Origin: Ruegeria sp. PrR005 | GTDB taxonomy: Bacteria > Pseudomonadota > Alphaproteobacteria > Rhodobacterales > Rhodobacteraceae | Assembly: GCF_010500245.1 (NCBI RefSeq) | Contig: NZ_JAAGOX010000055.1 | Location: 62,001 to 126,000 of the forward strand | DNA: 64,000 nt | Direction: 5' to 3' | Shown: positions 17,596-26,568 of the stretch, in pieces | Layout of the letters: the number at the start of each line of letters is the position of its first letter | Position numbering within the stretch: position 1 is the first letter of the stretch | Program-made: the position numbers and the translations under genes | The notes under the pieces: model-generated | Seen by the model: the letters and a program-made list of their open reading frames with translations, nothing else | Databases searched by the model: none | Told to the model about the DNA's origin: nothing

Positions 17596-17934
17596 ATGCG
17601 GTATCACGCAACGGCACTGGCATTGCTCGTGCTGACGACAACCACCCCCGCCCAGGCAGCTTGTATTGACCACAACAGCGCCGATGCGTCTTGCAACGCG
17701 CCGTCGCCGGCACGTTTCATGACCGTTGAACCTTCCCCAGGCGGCCTGAGCGAAGGAGCCCGCCTGCCCGACAACGCGATGGTGTTGATCAACACCGCCT
17801 ATTACGGGCTTCCACCGGTCGAGAGCGGCTGGTGGTATTTCAAGGTCGATGGCCAGATCTATCGCGCGAACCCAAGTTCACGCGTCATTCTGGAAAGGGT
17901 CACGCATCTGGCCAATGCCGCGTTCAAGTCCTGA
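17596..17934 (+). CDS. small secreted RcnB-like protein
   Basis: 112 residues beginning with a signal peptide (MRYHATALALLVLTTTTPAQA). The start at 17596 was preferred to ATG 17587 because GGAG at 17582 is too close to the latter. The mature protein has two Cys near its N-terminus (ACIDHNSADASCNA), possibly a disulfide, and ends with GWWYFKVDGQIYRANPSSRVILERV, a strand pattern like the RcnB C-terminus. Function unknown. It is convergent with uvrA, 12 bases apart. Confidence 0.7.
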   Translation: MRYHATALALLVLTTTTPAQAACIDHNSADASCNAPSPARFMTVEPSPGGLSEGARLPDNAMVLINTAYYGLPPVESGWWYFKVDGQIYRANPSSRVILERVTHLANAAFKS

Positions 17935-17946
17935 TCGCGTGGCGTC

Positions 17947-20805
17947 TCACTCTGCCGCCACACGTTCGGGGTTGAGCATCGGTTTCAGGTAGCGCCCGGT
18001 GTGGCTGCGCTCGGTTGCGGCCACATCCTCGGGCGTGCCCTGGGCCACGATCATGCCGCCGCCATCGCCGCCCTCGGGGCCGATGTCGATGATCCAGTCG
18101 GCGGTTTTGACCACGTCCAGATTGTGTTCGATCACCACCACCGTGTTGCCCTGTTCGACCAGCTCATGCAGCACTTCGAGCAGTTTGCGCACATCCTCGA
18201 AATGCAGGCCGGTGGTCGGTTCATCCAGGATATAGAGCGTACGACCGGTCGATCGGCGGCTGAGCTCCTTGCTGAGCTTCACCCGCTGCGCCTCGCCACC
18301 CGAGAGCGTCGTGGCCTGCTGGCCGACCTTGATGTAACCCAGGCCGACGCGGGAAAGCGCGTCCATCTTTTCGCGAATCGAGGGCACGGCCTTGAAGAAA
18401 TCTTGCGCATCTTCCACAGTCATATCAAGGACATCGGCGATGCTCTTGCCCTTGAACTTCACCTCTAGCGTCTCGCGGTTATAGCGCGCGCCCTTGCAGG
18501 TTTCGCAGGTGACATAGACATCGGGCAGGAAGTGCATTTCGATCTTGATGACGCCGTCACCTTGGCATGCCTCACACCGGCCGCCCTTGACGTTGAAGCT
18601 GAACCGCCCCGGTTTGTAGCCGCGCGCCTTGGCCTCGGGCAGGCCCGCGAACCAGTCGCGGATCGGCGTGAAGGCACCGGTATAGGTGGCGGGGTTACTG
18701 CGCGGGGTGCGCCCGATGGGGCGCTGGTCGATGTCGATCACCTTGTCGAGGAATTCTAGCCCCTTGATGGTTTCGCAGGGCGCGGGCGTCTGGCGGGCGC
18801 CATTGAGTCGCATGCTGGCAGTCTTGAACAGGGTCTCGATGGTCAGCGTCGACTTGCCCCCACCCGAGACGCCGGTGACACAGACGAACTTTCCCAGCGG
18901 GAAATCGGCGGTGACCTCGCGCAGGTTGTTGCCGGTGGCCTTGACCACGGTCAGCTTCTTGCCATTGCCGGGGCGGCGTTCGGCAGGGACTGAAATCTCG
19001 CGACTGCCCGACAGGTATTGGCCTGTGACCGAGGCCGGATCTGCGGCGATCTGCGAAGGCGTGCCGTGGCTGACCACGCGGCCGCCATGTACGCCGGCAC
19101 CGGGGCCGATGTCGAACACGTAATCGGCCTCGCGGATCGCTTCCTCGTCATGTTCGACAACGATCACCGTGTTGCCCTGATCACGCAGGTTCTTGAGTGT
19201 GATCAGCAGGCGGTCGTTGTCGCGCTGGTGCAGGCCGATGGAGGGCTCGTCGAGCACATAGAGCACGCCGGTGAGGCCCGAGCCGATCTGGCTGGCCAGG
19301 CGGATGCGCTGGCTTTCGCCGCCCGAGAGCGTGCCACTTGAACGGGACAGTGTAAGGTATTCCAATCCCACGTTATTCAGGAAACCCAGCCGCTCGCGGA
19401 TTTCCTTGAGAATGGCGCGGGCAATCTCGTTTTTCTGGGCGCTCAGCGCGGCGGGCGCGGTGTCGATCCAGGCATAGGCCTCCTTGATCGACATCTGCAC
19501 CACCTGTCCCACATGCAGGCCGGCGATCTTGACCGCCAGTGCCTCGGGCTTCAGCCGGTAACCGCCGCAAGTGCCGCAGGGACGGTTGTTCTGGTATTGC
19601 TCGAACTCTTCACGGATCCAGGCGCTGTCGGTCTCGCGATAGCGGCGTTCCATGTTGGGAATGACGCCTTCGAAACTGCGGGTGACCTGATAGACGCGGC
19701 CGCCCTCGTCATAGCGGAACTGGATCTCCTCCTCGCCCGAGCCATAAAGGAAGACCTGCTGCACCTTTTCGGGCAGATCCTTCCAGGGCGTGTTCTTGTC
19801 GAACTGGTAATGGCGGGCGATGGCCTCGATGGTTTGCAGGAAATAGGGCGACTTGCCCTTGCGCCAGGGCGCCAGCGCGCCGTCATAGACCTTGAGGCTC
19901 TGATCTGGCACCACCAGACGCTCATCAAAGAACAGCTCGACGCCCAGACCGTCGCATTTCGGGCAGGCGCCATAGGGGGCGTTGAACGAGAACAGGCGGG
20001 GTTCGATCTCGGGGATGGTGAAACCCGAGACGGGACAGGCGAAATTCTCGGAAAAGGTGATGCGCTCGGGCTCGCCTTCGCTGGGCGCGGTTTCCAGGAT
20101 GGCGATGCCCGAAGCGAGATCGAGTGCGGTGCGCAGGCTGTCGGCCAGCCGGGTTTCCAGCCCTTCGCGCACGACGATACGGTCCACCACGACGTCGATA
20201 TCGTGGCGGAACTTCTTGTCGAGCGTGGGCGGTTCGTCCAGCTCGTAGAACTGGCCATCCACCTTGACCCGCTGGAAGCCCTGCTTGCGCAGCTCCAGAA
20301 ATTCCTTGCGGTACTCGCCCTTGCGGTCGCGCACGATGGGGGCCAGCAGATAGCCGCGCGTGCCCTCCTCCATCGCCATGATCCGGTCGACCATGTCCTG
20401 CACCTGCTGCGCCTCGATGGGTTGGCCAGTGGCGGGGCTATAGGGCGTGCCCGCACGCGCGAACAACAGGCGCATATAGTCGTAGATCTCGGTCACCGTA
20501 CCGACGGTCGAGCGCGGGTTCTTGCTGGTGGTCTTCTGCTCGATGGAAATCGCCGGGGAAAGACCGCTGATATGGTCCACATCCGGCTTTTCCATCATGT
20601 CGAGGAACTGACGCGCATAGGCGGAAAGCGATTCCACATAGCGCCGCTGGCCTTCGGCATAAATCGTGTCAAAGGCCAGGCTCGACTTGCCCGAGCCGGA
20701 AAGGCCAGTGATCACCACCAGCTGATCGCGCGGTATATCCACGTCGATCCCCTTGAGATTATGCTCGCGCGCGCCGCGTACCTCGATGAACTTCTGCTCA
20801 GCCAT
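17947..20805 (-). CDS. uvrA: excinuclease ABC subunit A
   Basis: The DNA-damage recognition ATPase of nucleotide excision repair, working with UvrB and UvrC. 952 residues, normal length. Two ABC ATPase modules show Walker [13 protein letters not shown] and [15 protein letters not shown] and the signatures [16 protein letters not shown] and [16 protein letters not shown]. Zinc-binding cysteines occur in the CPKCDG, CGTCGG and CEACQG/CETCKG segments. The start at 20805 ([17 protein letters not shown]) matches the family; the longer frame would run into the SOS-box region. Confidence 0.98.
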   Translation of the reverse strand: MAEQKFIEVRGAREHNLKGIDVDIPRDQLVVITGLSGSGKSSLAFDTIYAEGQRRYVESLSAYARQFLDMMEKPDVDHISGLSPAISIEQKTTSKNPRSTVGTVTEIYDYMRLLFARAGTPYSPATGQPIEAQQVQDMVDRIMAMEEGTRGYLLAPIVRDRKGEYRKEFLELRKQGFQRVKVDGQFYELDEPPTLDKKFRHDIDVVVDRIVVREGLETRLADSLRTALDLASGIAILETAPSEGEPERITFSENFACPVSGFTIPEIEPRLFSFNAPYGACPKCDGLGVELFFDERLVVPDQSLKVYDGALAPWRKGKSPYFLQTIEAIARHYQFDKNTPWKDLPEKVQQVFLYGSGEEEIQFRYDEGGRVYQVTRSFEGVIPNMERRYRETDSAWIREEFEQYQNNRPCGTCGGYRLKPEALAVKIAGLHVGQVVQMSIKEAYAWIDTAPAALSAQKNEIARAILKEIRERLGFLNNVGLEYLTLSRSSGTLSGGESQRIRLASQIGSGLTGVLYVLDEPSIGLHQRDNDRLLITLKNLRDQGNTVIVVEHDEEAIREADYVFDIGPGAGVHGGRVVSHGTPSQIAADPASVTGQYLSGSREISVPAERRPGNGKKLTVVKATGNNLREVTADFPLGKFVCVTGVSGGGKSTLTIETLFKTASMRLNGARQTPAPCETIKGLEFLDKVIDIDQRPIGRTPRSNPATYTGAFTPIRDWFAGLPEAKARGYKPGRFSFNVKGGRCEACQGDGVIKIEMHFLPDVYVTCETCKGARYNRETLEVKFKGKSIADVLDMTVEDAQDFFKAVPSIREKMDALSRVGLGYIKVGQQATTLSGGEAQRVKLSKELSRRSTGRTLYILDEPTTGLHFEDVRKLLEVLHELVEQGNTVVVIEHNLDVVKTADWIIDIGPEGGDGGGMIVAQGTPEDVAATERSHTGRYLKPMLNPERVAAE

Positions 20806-20871
20806 GAACTGCCCTCGGACCCAATGCGCAACAGATAGGCGATCTGCCGCGAGTCTCCAACCCAATTAACA

Positions 20872-20886
20872 GAACGTAAAGGGAAC
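20872..20886. promoter_or_regulatory. SOS (LexA) box upstream of uvrA
   Basis: GAAC-N7-GAAC at 20872-20886 is the direct-repeat LexA operator characteristic of alphaproteobacteria (GTTC-N7-GTTC on the uvrA strand). It lies 67 bases before the uvrA start. The same region is upstream of the divergent rhodanese gene. Confidence 0.85.
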
Positions 20887-20987
20887 AAATCACAAGCGCA
20901 ACATTTACCCATTGCATTCATGTTTTTGAATGTTAAATTCAGGACATCTCTTCCGGGCGGATTTGCCCATATCCTCAGGCAGGCGAC

Positions 20988-21347
20988 ATGTTCTTTTTCA
21001 AGAAACCCTCTCGCGTTGGTTTATCCGTGGCCGATGCCGTGCAACAGGCGGCAAACGGCGGTCTTTTGCTGATCGACGTGCGCGAGCATGGTGAGGTTCA
21101 GTCCACCGGCAAGGCAAAGGGCGCGCTGCATATACCGCTGATGCGCCTGCGCGACATGGCAGACCGGCGGCACCCGGATTTCCACCCGCTGCTGACCGAT
21201 GCCGGACCGATCGCGGTCTATTGCGCGTCGGGAGGCCGGTCTGCGCATGCCGAATCCATCCTGCGCGGGCTGGGGTTTGATCCGGTCCACAATATCGGCG
21301 GGCTGGGCCACTGGGTTCAGGCGGGCGGCGCGCTGGAACGCGGCTGA
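20988..21347 (+). CDS. rhodanese-domain protein
   Basis: 119-residue single rhodanese domain, a sulfurtransferase fold. The active-site loop is YCASGGRSAHA with catalytic Cys; LLLIDVREHGEVQSTGKAKGALHIPL and the final GGLGHWVQAGGALERG are typical. The N-terminal MFFFKKPSRV has no clear signal peptide. It is divergent from uvrA and converges with the methyltransferase downstream. Substrate unknown. Confidence 0.9.
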   Translation: MFFFKKPSRVGLSVADAVQQAANGGLLLIDVREHGEVQSTGKAKGALHIPLMRLRDMADRRHPDFHPLLTDAGPIAVYCASGGRSAHAESILRGLGFDPVHNIGGLGHWVQAGGALERG

Positions 21348-21353
21348 GCCATT

Positions 21354-21914
21354 TCAGGTCTTGCGCGCCAGCGCCCAGGCGCAAATCGGGAAATCCGGGT
21401 CGTTGTCCAGCGGGTCAGTCTCGGGGTGGTATTCCGGCGGCCAGGGCGTTTCGAGATTGCGCAGCGCGGCGTGACGGTTGCCCCATTGCTCGGCCCAGAT
21501 TTCATCCTCGTCGAACCCACATTCGGTGAGAAAGTTTCTGAGCCCGCGTGCCGACCAGCGTGAATTGTCCATGGGGGCTGCGTGAAACGGGATAAAGAAT
21601 GGAACTGCAAGCCAGAAATGCCCGCCGTGCCGCAGCATTTCCAAAACGTTCAACGTCGCCTCGTAAGGGCGGTCGAGGTGCTCCCAGACCTGGTTAGCCA
21701 TGATCAGGTCAAAGGACAGGATCTTTCCCGCCTCATCCCGATAGGGACCGGCACAGATATCGTATTCGGGATAGATGAAGCGGCGATAGCTGCGAAAGGT
21801 GAATTGCTGGCCCCATTTGCCCGAGACCTCGGCAGCATCCAGCCGGTCGGGGCCGAGATCCTTGATCAAGCGGCGGCTCGACCGCGCCATGACAATCCGG
21901 TTCAAACTGGTCAC
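21354..21914 (-). CDS. SAM-dependent methyltransferase-like protein
   Basis: 186 residues. FDLIMANQVWEHLDRPYEATLNVLEMLRHGGHFWLAVPFF matches motifs II and III of Rossmann methyltransferases (Methyltransf_11-like). The usual glycine-rich motif I is replaced by DICAGPYRDEAGKILSFD, so SAM binding may be altered or lost. A GTG at 21914 with GGAGG seven bases upstream was chosen over ATG 21890. The much longer open frame upstream overlaps the divergent vWA gene and was rejected. Confidence 0.7.
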   Translation of the reverse strand: MTSLNRIVMARSSRRLIKDLGPDRLDAAEVSGKWGQQFTFRSYRRFIYPEYDICAGPYRDEAGKILSFDLIMANQVWEHLDRPYEATLNVLEMLRHGGHFWLAVPFFIPFHAAPMDNSRWSARGLRNFLTECGFDEDEIWAEQWGNRHAALRNLETPWPPEYHPETDPLDNDPDFPICAWALARKT

Positions 21915-22102
21915 TGCTGCCTCCGTGCTTTGGGCGGCAGGAAAGCAGCCCGTGCGCGGTGCGTCCAGTCGCGCGGGACGCATTTGCGCGCAAATGTGCC
22001 AGACAGCGACATTTTCCCCCTTTTCGCGTTTTCCCAACCTCGTAATGTCTGACCATGCTGCGGGATTGCGCGGCGGATTTCGCTTTGAATACGGGGTATT
22101 GA

Positions 22103-23797
22103 ATGAAACGGATTGGTTGGGCCGCGCTGGCCTGTTGTCTTCCCTTGAGCCTTGCCGCGCAGGAGCGGCCCTCGGCCATTCTGGTGCTGGACGCGTCGGG
22201 GTCGATGTGGGGCCAGATCGAGGGCGAGGCGAAAATCGAGATTGCCCGCCGGGTGGTGGGCGACCTGCTGGCCACCCTGCCAACAGACCAGCCGCTGGGG
22301 CTGACGGTTTATGGGCACCGGCGCAACGGCGATTGCGGCGATATCGAAACGCTGGCCCTGCCCGCGCCGGGCAATCGCACGGCGATCGCCGAGGCGGTGG
22401 CCGGGCTGAAGCCCAAGGGCAAGACGCCGATGTTGGACGCCGTTCGGCAGGCGGCCGAAACGCTGCGCTATACCGAGGAGAAGGCAACCGTGATCCTGGT
22501 CTCGGACGGGGTCGAGACCTGCGACGCCGATCCCTGCGCCACCGCCGCCGCGCTGGAAACGGCGGGGGTCGATTTCACCGCCCATGTGGTCGGGTTCGAT
22601 ATCGACGACCCGCAGGCGCTGGCGCAGATGCAGTGCTTGGCGGATCAGACCGGCGGCACCTTTCGCAGCGCCGCCAATGCCGAGGAACTGGGGGCGGCGC
22701 TGACTGCCGCCGCCACGGTAAAGCCCGACCCGGTGCCCGGCCCCGCCCGGCTGCTGTTTGCTGCGACCGAAGCCTATGGCAGCACATTCCGCGCGGTCGA
22801 AGTGGTCTGGGAGGTGTTCACCGAAGATGGCGCGCAGGCGATGGATGCGACCCAGGCGATGAGCGGCGAGGCCGAGTTGCCGCCCGGCACCTATCTGGTC
22901 CGTGCCCTGCGCCTGTCGGATGAGACGGTGAAGGAGCGCAGGGTCACCCTGAAACCCGGCGGGCGCGAGGGGGTCGAGATCGCCTTTGCCGCCGTCCTGC
23001 CCGCCGCCACCCTGTCGGCGCCTGCAAGCGGCACCGCGGGCGGTATGGTCGAGGTCACCTGGACCGGCCCGGACGGCGATGGCGATTATCTGGCCGCCGG
23101 TCCGGTGGGCGCCAACGACGCCAGCTACCTGACCTTTGAATATACCGCCAAGGGCAATCCCCTGCCGCTGCGCCTGCCAGTGGAGCCGGGTGAATATGAG
23201 ATCCGCTATGTGCTGGGCGATGGGATCCAGACGCTGGCCCGCCTGCCGATCACCGTAACCGAGCGCGGCTTTGGCCTGACCGCGCCGGACAGCGCCGCGG
23301 CGGGCAGTCTGGTGCAGGTGGAATGGTCTGGCGGCGGCTTTGACGAGGATTTCCTGACCGTGGCGCGTCTGGATGCGGGTGACGGCAATGACTATGTGAC
23401 CTATGCCTATGTGCGTGACGGCAACCCTACAGGGCTGCGGATGCCATTGGAGCCGGGCCAGTACCAGCTGCGCTATGTGGTGGGTCAGGACAGCTCGGTG
23501 GCAGTGAGCCAGCCCGTCACGGTGACCGACCTGAGTGTGACACTGGCGGCGCCCGAGCGGGTGGCGGCGGGCGGCATGGTGGCGGTGACCCATACCGGCC
23601 CGGCCTATGACGGCGACTATGTCACCTTTGTCACCCCGGATGCGGGCGTGCTGGATTATCTCGGCTATGCCTATACCAGCGATGGGGCGACGGTGCAGGT
23701 ACAGGCCCCGGACACGCCGGGGCTTTACGAGCTGCGCTATGTCTCGACCGTCGCGGGCGCCCGTATCCTGGCCCGCCGCCAGGTGGTGGTGGAGTAA
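22103..23797 (+). CDS. secreted von Willebrand factor A protein with three C-terminal repeats
   Basis: 564 residues. A signal peptide (about 1-19, ending SLAA) is followed by a vWA domain (about 24-210) with a complete MIDAS start, DASGSMWG at 30-37, and VILVSDGVETCDADPC. After a linker, three related ~88-residue beta-rich units run from about 300, 388 and 476 to the end, each with an AP-x(5)-AG-x-(M/L)V-x-V opening and ending in (E/L)-x-(I/L)RYV-x(4-10)-VTV-like strands. It is probably exported and mediates metal-dependent protein binding; the partner is unknown. Confidence 0.87.
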   Translation: MKRIGWAALACCLPLSLAAQERPSAILVLDASGSMWGQIEGEAKIEIARRVVGDLLATLPTDQPLGLTVYGHRRNGDCGDIETLALPAPGNRTAIAEAVAGLKPKGKTPMLDAVRQAAETLRYTEEKATVILVSDGVETCDADPCATAAALETAGVDFTAHVVGFDIDDPQALAQMQCLADQTGGTFRSAANAEELGAALTAAATVKPDPVPGPARLLFAATEAYGSTFRAVEVVWEVFTEDGAQAMDATQAMSGEAELPPGTYLVRALRLSDETVKERRVTLKPGGREGVEIAFAAVLPAATLSAPASGTAGGMVEVTWTGPDGDGDYLAAGPVGANDASYLTFEYTAKGNPLPLRLPVEPGEYEIRYVLGDGIQTLARLPITVTERGFGLTAPDSAAAGSLVQVEWSGGGFDEDFLTVARLDAGDGNDYVTYAYVRDGNPTGLRMPLEPGQYQLRYVVGQDSSVAVSQPVTVTDLSVTLAAPERVAAGGMVAVTHTGPAYDGDYVTFVTPDAGVLDYLGYAYTSDGATVQVQAPDTPGLYELRYVSTVAGARILARRQVVVE

Positions 23798-23802
23798 GAA
23801 AA

Positions 23803-23831
23803 ACCCTCGCCCGGCATTGTCGGGCGAGGGT
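23803..23831 (-). terminator. terminator of lpd
   Basis: ACCCTCGCCCG (23803-23813) and CGGGCGAGGGT (23821-23831) form an 11-bp stem with a 7-base loop. On the minus strand it is followed by a T-rich stretch, so it ends lpd transcription; the plus-strand side is not T-rich. Confidence 0.88.
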
Positions 23832-23857
23832 CAACTCTGCCGCATAAGCGGTTGATA

Positions 23858-25252
23858 TTACATGTGAATGACGCGGCCGTAAGCGTCGAGAACGCTTTCG
23901 TGCATCATCTCGCTCAGCGTCGGGTGCGGGAAGACCGTGTGCATCAGGTCTTCCTCGGTGGTCTCCAGCTGGCGGCCCACAACATAGCCCTGGATCATCT
24001 CGGTCACCTCGGCGCCGACCATATGGGCGCCCAGCAGCTCGCCCGTCTTGGCGTCGAAGATGGTCTTGACCATGCCTTCGGCCTCGCCGAGCGCGATCGC
24101 CTTGCCATTGCCGATGAAGGGGAAGCGGCCGACCTTGATGTCGTAACCCAGTTCCTTGGCCTTGGCCTCGGTAAAACCGACCGATGCCACCTGCGGGTGG
24201 CAATAGGTGCAGCCCGCGATGCTTTCGGGCTTGACCGGGTGGGCGTGCTTGCCCGCGATCAGTTCGGCCACCATGACGCCCTCGTGGCTGGCCTTGTGCG
24301 CCAGCCAGGGCGCGCCGGCGATATCGCCGATGGCATAAAGCCCCTCGACCCCGGTGCGGCAATAGGCGTCGGTCACCACATGGGTGCGGTCGATCTTGAC
24401 CCCCAGTGCCTCGAGCCCGAGGTTTTCAACGTTGCCGACGATACCGACGGCGCTGATCACGGTGTCGAATTCCATCTTCTCGACCTTGCCGCCGGTCTCG
24501 ATATGGGCGGTCACCTTGCCCTTGGCGCGGTCCAGCTGCTTGACCATGGATTTCTCCATGATCTTCATGCCTTGCTTGACAAAGCTCTTCTTGGCAAAAG
24601 CGCTGATTTCGGCGTCTTCGACCGGCAGGACGCGATCCATCACCTCGACCACGGTCGTGTCAGAACCCAGCGTGTTGTAGAAGCTGGCGAATTCGATGCC
24701 GATGGCACCCGAGCCGATGACCAGCAGTTTTTTGGGCATCCGCACCGGTTGCAGCGCATGCTTGTAGGTCCAGACCAGATCGCCGTCGGCCTCGAGCCCC
24801 GGCAATTCGCGCGCGCGCGCACCGGTGGCGAGGATGATGTTCTTGGCGGTCAGCTCCTGGGTGCCATTGTCGGTCTTGACCGAAACCTTGCCCTTGGCCG
24901 GGATCGTCGCCGCGCCCATCACCACGTCGATCTTGTTCTTCTTCATCAGGTGGCCGATGCCACCCGAAAGCTGCTTGGCCACCCCGCGCGAGCGTTTCAC
25001 CACCGCGTCGAGGTCATAGCCGATATTGTCGGCCTTCAGCCCGAATTCCTTGGCGCGCTCCATCAGGTGGAACACTTCGGACGAGCGCAGCAGCGCCTTG
25101 GTCGGGATACAACCCCAGTTCAGGCAGATGCCGCCCAGATGCTCGCGCTCGACCACACAGGTCTTGAGCCCCAGCTGCGCCGCGCGGATGGCGGCGACAT
25201 AGCCCCCCGGTCCGGCACCGATTACGATCACGTCATAGGATTGTGCAGCCAT
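23858..25252 (-). CDS. lpd: dihydrolipoyl dehydrogenase (E3)
   Basis: The FAD-dependent E3 subunit that reoxidises lipoyl groups of the 2-oxoacid dehydrogenase complexes, passing electrons to NAD+. 464 residues: FAD-binding VIVIGAGPGGYVAAIRAAQLG, redox disulfide GGICLNWGCIPTKALL, NAD-binding LLVIGSGAIGIEFASFYNTLG, and the dimer-interface HPTLSEMMHESVLDAYGR with the catalytic His-Glu pair. There is no fused lipoyl domain. The promoter region carries a palindrome almost identical to one before pdhA, suggesting common control with pdhABC at 41-45 kb. Confidence 0.97.
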   Translation of the reverse strand: MAAQSYDVIVIGAGPGGYVAAIRAAQLGLKTCVVEREHLGGICLNWGCIPTKALLRSSEVFHLMERAKEFGLKADNIGYDLDAVVKRSRGVAKQLSGGIGHLMKKNKIDVVMGAATIPAKGKVSVKTDNGTQELTAKNIILATGARARELPGLEADGDLVWTYKHALQPVRMPKKLLVIGSGAIGIEFASFYNTLGSDTTVVEVMDRVLPVEDAEISAFAKKSFVKQGMKIMEKSMVKQLDRAKGKVTAHIETGGKVEKMEFDTVISAVGIVGNVENLGLEALGVKIDRTHVVTDAYCRTGVEGLYAIGDIAGAPWLAHKASHEGVMVAELIAGKHAHPVKPESIAGCTYCHPQVASVGFTEAKAKELGYDIKVGRFPFIGNGKAIALGEAEGMVKTIFDAKTGELLGAHMVGAEVTEMIQGYVVGRQLETTEEDLMHTVFPHPTLSEMMHESVLDAYGRVIHM

Positions 25253-25283
25253 GTTCTTCCCTCGGCCAGACCTGTTTCAAAAA

Positions 25284-25303
25284 CTAGTTTACCATTAAAC
25301 TAT
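25284..25303 (-). promoter_or_regulatory. candidate operator upstream of lpd, shared with pdhA
   Basis: TAGTTTA-N4-TAAACTA at 25285-25302, ending 33 bases before the lpd start. Read in the direction of lpd it is ATAGTTTAATGGTAAACTA; the copy before pdhA is ATAGTTTAATGCTAAACTA, differing in one base. An AT-rich perfect palindrome in a GC-rich genome, in the same place before two functionally coupled genes. The binding protein is unknown. Confidence 0.7.
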
Positions 25304-25455
25304 TTTTCAAACGACTTCAACAACAGCGTTCCGCGACAAATTTGACGCAGGGGTACCCAGTGAACCCGTCATGGAGGAGCCTATACGCTTGGGCCCAGTT
25401 TCGCTAGAACTGCGTGGTAAGGAACTCGTTCCATTCCCAAGCCGAGGTTTTGACA

Positions 25456-25863
25456 ATGAAGACGCTGAAAGACCTGGTCCTTGCCCTGATCAATGCAACA
25501 CTGATCCTGGTGGCGCTGTGTCTGTTCCTGGCCTGGCAACTGATGTCCACGGTGGATGGCATCACCGACCGCCTGACCGAGAGCATCCGGATCTTTGCCC
25601 CGGTGCGCGACGAGGTTGCGGGCCTAAGGGCCGAGGTATCGGGTTTGCGCGCCGACATCACCGCCATGGGCACACAAGGCGTGCCGATGACACGGGTCGA
25701 GGCAAGGCTGGATGCGATGGGAACGCGGCTGGATGACATGCAGGCCCGGATGGACGAACTGGCCGCCCTGCCCGACCGGCTGATCGACACGGCCATTGAA
25801 ACGGCCGCGGACAAATTCGCCCGCAGCCTGTCTGCCGTCAGGGGGTGTGAACCCGTTTCCTGA
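25456..25863 (+). CDS. membrane-anchored coiled-coil protein of unknown function
   Basis: 135 residues. An N-terminal anchor (about 7-30, DLVLALINATLILVALCLFLAWQL) is followed by a heptad-like region, about residues 50-105 (RDEVAGLRAEVSGLRADI; RVEARLDAMGTRLDDMQARMDEL), predicted to be a coiled coil. GAGG precedes the ATG at 25456. It converges with the DUF924 gene. No homologous family was recognised. Confidence 0.7.
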   Translation: MKTLKDLVLALINATLILVALCLFLAWQLMSTVDGITDRLTESIRIFAPVRDEVAGLRAEVSGLRADITAMGTQGVPMTRVEARLDAMGTRLDDMQARMDELAALPDRLIDTAIETAADKFARSLSAVRGCEPVS

Positions 25864-25868
25864 CCGGA

Positions 25869-26450
25869 TCAGCCCGCGGCGGCCTGCAACCGGCGCACGG
25901 TCGCTCCATAGCCGCCATTGTCGACATAGGCGTTTTCCTGATCCGTGCTGTGCCGTTTCAGGGCATGATTGCGATAGGGGAAGCGGCCGAACTGGCGGAT
26001 CACCTCGCGATGAGCGCGGGCGTGCAGCAGGTTGGATGGCCCGGACGCCGGCATACGCTCGTACATCAGGCGCACACAACGTTCCTGATCGCACAGGTTC
26101 TCGGAATGCATCAGCGGAAGATAGAAGAACTGCCGAGCCGGTTCGTCGATCTTCATGTCCCAGCCCTTGTCGACCGCGCATTTGGCCGCCATCAGCGCCG
26201 CGCGATCCGTCGCGAATGCCCGGCCAGAGCCGCGGAACATGTTGCGGGGGAACTGGTCGGTGAGGATGATGTAGGCCAGAACACCGCTGGGATAGGTCAG
26301 CCACAGCGAGAAGCGGCCGTCGGCTGCCGCCTCCCAGGTGGACAGGAAGTTCGCCCGGATGCGGGCGTCAAGTTCTTCGTCCTGGTTATACCATCCGTCC
26401 GGACCAACCTCGTCCAGCCAGAACTTCAGAATGTCTTCGGGACCGACCAT
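25869..26450 (-). CDS. DUF924 family protein
   Basis: 193 residues matching DUF924, an all-helical cytosolic family without assigned activity. Family hallmarks are ILKFWLDEVGPDGWYNQD at the start, ILTDQFPRNMFRGSGRAFATD in the middle, FFYLPLMHSENLCDQERCV and FGRFPYRNHALKR toward the end. The start at 26450 has GGAGA upstream; a long upstream extension of the frame has no support. Confidence 0.9.
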   Translation of the reverse strand: MVGPEDILKFWLDEVGPDGWYNQDEELDARIRANFLSTWEAAADGRFSLWLTYPSGVLAYIILTDQFPRNMFRGSGRAFATDRAALMAAKCAVDKGWDMKIDEPARQFFYLPLMHSENLCDQERCVRLMYERMPASGPSNLLHARAHREVIRQFGRFPYRNHALKRHSTDQENAYVDNGGYGATVRRLQAAAG

Positions 26451-26568
26451 GGGTCTATCTCCACCCTCCATTTTTGTCCCCAGGTAACTGGGGATTAAAC
26501 GATGTTTTACAATTCCGTTACAGTAAAGTTTTGCAACATAACGACATGAAACAAGGGGAAAATGCCGG

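Noticed and set aside
21911-23593. 560-residue frame antisense to the vWA gene, and the long upstream extension of the methyltransferase frame
   Set aside because: Both overlap the recognised vWA coding sequence; the methyltransferase has a better GTG start at 21914 with a Shine-Dalgarno sequence.
23852-25345. 497-residue frame antisense to lpd
   Set aside because: Exact antisense of a secure gene; no recognisable protein features.
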